Shown piece after piece: positions 16,278-19,331 of a stretch of 19,331 nt of DNA; position 1 is the stretch's first letter, and each line of letters opens with the position of its first letter. The translations under genes were made by a program, and so were the position numbers. The notes below the pieces were generated by a model that saw only the letters and a program-made list of their open reading frames with translations, did no database searches and was not told where the DNA came from. Source of the stretch: Chloroflexota bacterium (GTDB lineage: Bacteria > Chloroflexota > Anaerolineae > Aggregatilineales > UBA2796). The DNA lies in contig JAGHYP010000013.1 in assembly GCA_017743585.1 (NCBI GenBank), positions 1 through 19,331 on the forward strand. Reading direction: 5' to 3'.

Positions 16278-16324
16278 TCTCTGGCAAGCCGTGCAAGTTG
16301 GGGTTGCCCTGCGCAGAGTCGCCC

Positions 16325-16353
16325 TTGCGCGTTGCGCAAAACTCTGCTACACT
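16325..16353 (+). promoter_or_regulatory. Promoter of tRNA-Phe
   Basis: TTGCGC (16325-16330), a 17-bp spacer and TACACT (16348-16353), placing the start about six bases before the mature tRNA. Moderate match to sigma-70 consensus, with ideal spacing and position. Confidence 0.6.
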
Positions 16354-16365
16354 GGTGGACGTGAC

Positions 16366-16438
16366 GCCGAGATAGCTCAGTTGGTAGAGCACTGCACTGA
16401 AAATGCAGGTGTCGCCAGTTCGAATCTGGCTCTCGGCA
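16366..16438 (+). tRNA. tRNA-Phe(GAA)
   Basis: A 73-nt tRNA. Acceptor GCCGAGA (16366-16372) pairs with TCTCGGC (16431-16437), with discriminator A at 16438. D arm GCTC-AGTTGGTA-GAGC. Anticodon stem CTGCA/TGCAG with loop CTGAAAA, anticodon GAA at 16399-16401. T arm GCCAG-TTCGAAT-CTGGC. CCA is not encoded (CT follows). It decodes UUU/UUC. Confidence 0.97.
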
Positions 16439-16451
16439 CTCTAAGGAGGTG

Positions 16452-16488
16452 CAAGAGGTCGCCTTGCGCAGGGCGACCTCTTGTTTCT
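16452..16488 (+). terminator. Intrinsic terminator of tRNA-Phe
   Basis: Perfect 12-bp inverted repeat CAAGAGGTCGCC (16452-16463) and GGCGACCTCTTG (16472-16483), with an 8-base loop, followed by TTTCT on the plus strand. It begins 14 bases after the tRNA and ends just before the convergent GH13 stop codon, so the hairpin can also close that transcript, though there is no T-tract on that side. Confidence 0.85.
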
Positions 16489-16493
16489 GCGAG

Positions 16494-18116
16494 CTATGCG
16501 CGCACGATGACCGCTTCATACGGGCGCAAGCTGAGCTGCTCGCCGACGCGCTCATCGGCGCGATCCATCTCAGTGGAGATGACGAGCGTGCCGCCGCTCG
16601 GCAGCGCGACTTGGCGCGGCTCGGCGGTGAAATTGATCGCGATCATGAAGCGCTGCGCGCCTGCCGAGCGCTCGAAGGCGTAGACGTGCGAATCGCCGCT
16701 GAGCGTGCGATAGCCGCCGCTGTGCAAGGCGGGCGATTCGCGCCGCAACTTGAGCAGCGCGCGCGTCAAGTTAAGCATCGAGCGCGGATCGGCGAGCTGC
16801 GCCGCCACGTTGCGCGTCAGGTAATCAGGATTGACGGGCAGCCACGTGCGCACGCCCGCAGGCGCGAAGCCCGCATTCGGCGAGCTATCCCACTGCATTG
16901 GCGTCCGCTCAGGGTCGCGCCCTAAGCCCAGCCCCGGCACGTTCTTTCCCCAAGGATCCTGCGCCAGCTCAGGCGGGATGTCGCCATTCACCATGCCGAT
17001 CTCATCGCCATAGTACATGGTCGGCGTGCCGCGCAACGTGAGCAAGAGCAACATGCACGCGCGCGCTGCACGCTCGCCGATGCGACTGGCGATGCGAGGC
17101 TCGTCATGGTTGCCGAAGACGTAATTCGGCTGCTGACCTCTGTTCAGCACGCGCTCCACGTTTTCAACCACCTCGCGCACCACGTCGGCGCGCCACGGCG
17201 CGTTGATCAGCGCGAAGTTGAACGGCATGTGCAGCTCATCGTTGTGCTCGCCGTAGTAGCTTGCCCACTCCTGCCAATCGGCGATGTGAATCTCGCCCAC
17301 CGCCATGCGCGGGCTGATCGGCTCGAATTCGTCCAGCACGGCGCGGAACTCGCGATAGAGCGCGTGATTATCAGGATGCCCTTTATCGTAGAGATGAATC
17401 TGCGTGTCGTATTCGCCCATCGGCTTGTAGAGCGCCAAGCCGCCTGCGCTGGGCGGATTGTCGCGCAGCTCAGGATCCTTCATCAAAAAGTGCGCCACGT
17501 CCACGCGGAAGCCATCCACGCCGCGCCGCAGCCAGAAGCGCAGCACCTCGAACATCGCCGCCTTCACCTCAGGATTGCGCCAATTCAGGTCAGGCTGCTC
17601 CTTCAGGAAAGAATGCAGATAGTACTGCCCTGTGTGCGCGTCGAATTCCCAGGCGCTGCCACCGAACAAGCTCAGCCAGTTGTTTGGCGGGCTGCCATCA
17701 GGCTTCGGATCGGCCCAGATATACCAGTTCCGCTTCGGATTGTCGCGCGAGCTGCGCGACTCTTTGAACCACGGATGCTGGTCTGAGGTGTGGTTCGGCA
17801 CAAAGTCAATGATCACGCGCAAGCCGCGCGCGTGCGCAGCCGCCAGCAATTCATCGAAATCGGCGAGCGTGCCGAAGATCGGATCGACATCGCAATACTC
17901 GGCGACGTCATAGCCAAAGTCTTTCATCGGCGATGGATAGAACGGCGAGAGCCAGATGGCGTCCACGCCGAGCGTCTCGCTCAGATAATCTATGCGCTGC
18001 AGCACGCCGCGCAGGTCGCCGATTCCATCGCCATTCGAATCCACGAAGCTGCGCGGATAAATCTGATAGATCACGCCGCGCTGCCACCACAATAGCTCAG
18101 CTGCTTGCTCTGCCAT
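16494..18116 (-). CDS. GH13 alpha-glucosidase / oligo-1,6-glucosidase
   Basis: 540 residues; hydrolyses alpha-glucosidic bonds of maltose-type or isomaltose-type oligosaccharides in the cytoplasm (no signal peptide). The N-terminal WWQRGVIYQIYPRSFVDSNGDGIGDLRG opening is typical of this GH13 group. Conserved regions: DFVPNHTS; GFRVDVAHF (nucleophile Asp206); AVGEIHIAD (acid/base Glu275); FGNHDEPR (Asp338). TPMQWDSSPNAGF follows, then a small beta-sandwich C-terminal domain. Related activities such as trehalose synthase or sucrose hydrolase cannot be excluded; the motifs favour alpha-glucosidase. ATG 18116 is chosen because GAGGTGG (18124-18130) lies seven bases upstream and homology begins there; the in-frame ATG at 18188 would add 24 residues overlapping the previous gene. 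Second gene after the SH3b protein, 14 bp from its stop. Confidence 0.93.
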   Translation of the reverse strand: MAEQAAELLWWQRGVIYQIYPRSFVDSNGDGIGDLRGVLQRIDYLSETLGVDAIWLSPFYPSPMKDFGYDVAEYCDVDPIFGTLADFDELLAAAHARGLRVIIDFVPNHTSDQHPWFKESRSSRDNPKRNWYIWADPKPDGSPPNNWLSLFGGSAWEFDAHTGQYYLHSFLKEQPDLNWRNPEVKAAMFEVLRFWLRRGVDGFRVDVAHFLMKDPELRDNPPSAGGLALYKPMGEYDTQIHLYDKGHPDNHALYREFRAVLDEFEPISPRMAVGEIHIADWQEWASYYGEHNDELHMPFNFALINAPWRADVVREVVENVERVLNRGQQPNYVFGNHDEPRIASRIGERAARACMLLLLTLRGTPTMYYGDEIGMVNGDIPPELAQDPWGKNVPGLGLGRDPERTPMQWDSSPNAGFAPAGVRTWLPVNPDYLTRNVAAQLADPRSMLNLTRALLKLRRESPALHSGGYRTLSGDSHVYAFERSAGAQRFMIAINFTAEPRQVALPSGGTLVISTEMDRADERVGEQLSLRPYEAVIVRA

Positions 18117-18123
18117 TGCGGAA

Positions 18124-18130
18124 CCACCTC
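18124..18130 (-). promoter_or_regulatory. Ribosome-binding site deciding the GH13 start
   Basis: GAGGTGG on the minus strand, seven bases before ATG 18116 and immediately after the upstream gene's TGA stop (18131-18133). It indicates co-transcription and supports the shorter GH13 protein. Confidence 0.75.
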
Positions 18131-18817
18131 TCACTGCACAACGGGCAGCTGCGAGAAGGCGCCTGTCAGGCGCGCCTGAGTCCGCCACATGATCCAGCCC
18201 GTGCCGCCGCCAAAGCGAATCTGCACCCAGTCGTTGCGCGCGTTGCGCGCCAATACATCCACCTGCTGACCAAGCCCCAAGCCGCCGATCAGCGTCGAAG
18301 CCGCGCTCGGCGCGCTGTAGACCTCGGCGCGATTGACGAAGATGCGCGCCACCACTGCAATGCGCGGCTGGATGCCCGTGTTGCTGGCGAGCGCGTTCAA
18401 GGCGGGGCGATAGGTGCAGCTATAGCGAACGGGCTCTAGCGGCCCGCTGACGAAGAAGCCTTCGCTATCCACTTCATAGGCGGTCACGGCGATGAACGAG
18501 CCCTCGCGCTGATTCGGGAAGCTCAAGCGCCTGCCGATGACCAAAGGCGAGCCGTTGCCCGAGACCTGAGCGAACGAGGTCGGCTCGCCGACTTCGCCGA
18601 AGATGCCGTTGTTGTTCAGGTCTAACGTGAAGGCGATGTAGAAGGGCGCGCTGCCGCCTGAGAAGCCGTCGTAATTCACGAAGGCGGTCGCTTGGCTGCA
18701 GGTGCGGCGATGCACGCTCAGGCTAGAGATGTTTGCCTGCGCAGGCGCGGCGCTGAGCAGCGTCGGCAGCAAGAGGCAAGCTGCCAAGAGGGAGCACAGC
18801 AATGCGCGCGATCTCAT
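18131..18817 (-). CDS. Secreted SH3b-domain protein with GEVED-like N-terminal domain
   Basis: 228 residues. The signal peptide is MRSRALLCSLL... with a hydrophobic core and an APAQA-type cleavage site near residue 28, so the protein is exported. Residues 35-135 look like a beta-sandwich module: TLDLNNNGIFGEVGE (66-78) has the spaced Asp/Asn/Gly/Glu pattern of a calcium-loop or GEVED-type repeat, and Cys40 and Cys134 could form a disulfide across it. Residues about 156-216 are a bacterial SH3 (SH3b) domain: NRAEVYSAPSAASTLIGGLGLGQQVDVLARN...WVQIRFGGGTGWIM. SH3b domains often bind cell-wall or surface polymers; the ligand here is unknown. ATG 18817 has GGAGAG six bases upstream and a good promoter. 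It may act at the cell surface; a link to the downstream glucosidase is only positional. Confidence 0.82.
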   Translation of the reverse strand: MRSRALLCSLLAACLLLPTLLSAAPAQANISSLSVHRRTCSQATAFVNYDGFSGGSAPFYIAFTLDLNNNGIFGEVGEPTSFAQVSGNGSPLVIGRRLSFPNQREGSFIAVTAYEVDSEGFFVSGPLEPVRYSCTYRPALNALASNTGIQPRIAVVARIFVNRAEVYSAPSAASTLIGGLGLGQQVDVLARNARNDWVQIRFGGGTGWIMWRTQARLTGAFSQLPVVQ

Positions 18818-18853
18818 GGTCGACTCTCCGTTCGCTGTGTGAATGCGTCAGGC

Positions 18854-18882
18854 ATTATACAGAGCGCCGCCGCGATGCACAA
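18854..18882 (-). promoter_or_regulatory. Promoter of the SH3b-GH13 unit
   Basis: TTGTGC (18882-18877), a 17-bp spacer and a perfect TATAAT (18859-18854) on the minus strand. Expected start near 18847, giving a leader of about 30 bases that contains the GGAGAG ribosome-binding site. The rest of the 18818-19008 interval shows no gene. Confidence 0.75.
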
Positions 18883-19008
18883 CTACGCTCTGCGCGCGCC
18901 GCTGCCTTGCCCGCCGCTCAGCGCCAAGACCGCCAGCTTGTCACTTCGCTCTATCGGATCGTGAGCAATTGCAGCTGGAGCAGTAGCGGCGGAGCTTCTA
19001 GGGAGTAG

Positions 19009-19331
19009 GTTTCAGCGCCTCTGCGCGTCGGAGGGGGTTGCAACTTACGAGCCCTTCCAGCTGGCTCGGGCGGCAACTTCGGTTTCAGTACCCTCTGCGG
19101 GTCGGAGGGGGTTGCAACTCACGCACACGCCGCGCCCTGCGCGCTGTGCTTGAGTTTCAGTACCCTCTGCGGGTCGGAGGGGGTTGCAACCTCGAAAGCC
19201 GCAGCAATGATTGCCCGCTGAACAGGTTTCAGTACCCTCTGCGGGTCGGAGGGGGTTGCAACTCGTCTGATCGACGGCGATGCCGCTGAGCTAGACGGCG
19301 AGGTTTCAGTACCCTCTGCGGGTCGGAGGGG
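19009..19331 (-). CRISPR. CRISPR array, leader-distal end (continues beyond window)
   Basis: Five repeats of 37 nt (plus strand starts GTTTCAGTACCC and ends GGGGGTTGCAAC): 19009-19044, 19082-19118, 19154-19190, 19226-19262 and 19303-19331 (cut by the edge). Four spacers of 37, 35, 35 and 40 nt: 19045-19081, 19119-19153, 19191-19225 and 19263-19302. Repeats 2-4 are identical, and the visible part of repeat 5 matches. Repeat 1 is degenerate (36 nt; TACC changed to CGC, and GGGTCGG to GCGTCGG). The minus strand reads GTTGCAAC...CTGAAAC, the usual orientation for Cas6-processed type I or III crRNAs with an ACTGAAAC handle, and the repeat has a CCCTC/GAGGG stem. The degenerate left repeat agrees with that being the leader-distal end. 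No cas gene is in the window, so the type is unassigned. Confidence 0.96.

Noticed and set aside
16198..16365. Search for a CIRCE/HrcA operator upstream of hsp20
   Set aside because: No TTAGCACTC-N9-GAGTGCTAA or close variant is present on either strand.
16449..17786. Plus-strand open frames opposite the GH13 gene, one just after an AAGGAGG-like sequence at 16444
   Set aside because: The first starts inside the tRNA-Phe terminator with the Shine-Dalgarno-like bases too close. All run antisense to a conserved glucosidase.
18117..18188. Upstream ATG for the GH13 gene
   Set aside because: It would overlap the coding region of the SH3b gene and lacks the strong GAGGTGG site that serves 18116.
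19038..19289. Open frame with repeated FQYPLRVGGGCN peptide
   Set aside because: This is translation of the CRISPR repeats, not a repeat protein.

Overview
This 19.3 kb window is GC-rich chromosomal DNA from a bacterium. The best guess is a member of the Chloroflexota, perhaps a thermophilic Anaerolineae- or Roseiflexus-like lineage. That guess rests on the very long PAS/GAF histidine kinase, a DUF4013 membrane protein, the sequence style of RpoB and Lon, an MGDG-synthase-type glycosyltransferase, and a 37-nt CRISPR repeat of the GTTGCAAC...CTGAAAC kind. The assignment is inferred from recognised protein families; no search was run. Most genes are on the minus strand. Only the left-end kinase and two tRNA genes are on the plus strand.

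Layout. (1) 1-4641, plus: a giant soluble hybrid-free sensor histidine kinase (six GAF and two PAS domains, then HisKA and HATPase), cut by the left window edge. (2) 4659-4692: a strong hairpin shared by the kinase and the convergent rpoB. (3) 4705-8646, minus: rpoB, standing alone without rpoC or the L10/L12 ribosomal protein genes, with a near-consensus promoter. (4) 8793-8925, plus: tRNA-Ser(GCT) with its own promoter, head-to-head with rpoB. (5) 8955-16187, minus: seven same-strand genes in transcription order hsp20, lon, a single-domain response regulator, a membrane-anchored TlpA-like thioredoxin, a DUF4013 membrane protein, an M28 peptidase-like protein and an MGDG-synthase-like glycosyltransferase. 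Gaps are 5 to 69 bp, so one or a few transcripts are likely. (6) 16325-16486, plus: tRNA-Phe(GAA) with promoter and intrinsic terminator, head-to-head with hsp20. (7) 16494-18882, minus: a two-gene unit, a secreted GEVED-like/SH3b protein followed by a cytoplasmic GH13 alpha-glucosidase. (8) 19009-19331: the end of a CRISPR array, which runs off the right edge.

How the genes fit together. rpoB, the tRNAs, hsp20 and lon are housekeeping and protein-quality-control functions. hsp20 and lon are separated by only five bases, pairing an aggregation-preventing chaperone with the protease that degrades damaged proteins. The response regulator has no output domain and no adjacent kinase. The large kinase at the left end is 8 kb away and cannot be assigned to it from context. 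The CRISPR repeats read in Cas6-type orientation on the minus strand. The most degenerate repeat lies at the left end, so the leader and any cas genes should lie to the right of this window.

Points most worth checking: the M28 protein has Ala where the general-base Glu normally sits and carries an inserted hydrophobic hairpin; RpoB has roughly 140 extra residues before its C-terminal clamp region and an unusual rifampicin-pocket residue; a perfect 8-bp-arm palindrome covers the TlpA start codon; three GTAGNATGG repeats cover the probable hsp20 promoter. I did not find a clear new multi-gene system. The window is mostly ordinary chromosome with several unusual details.
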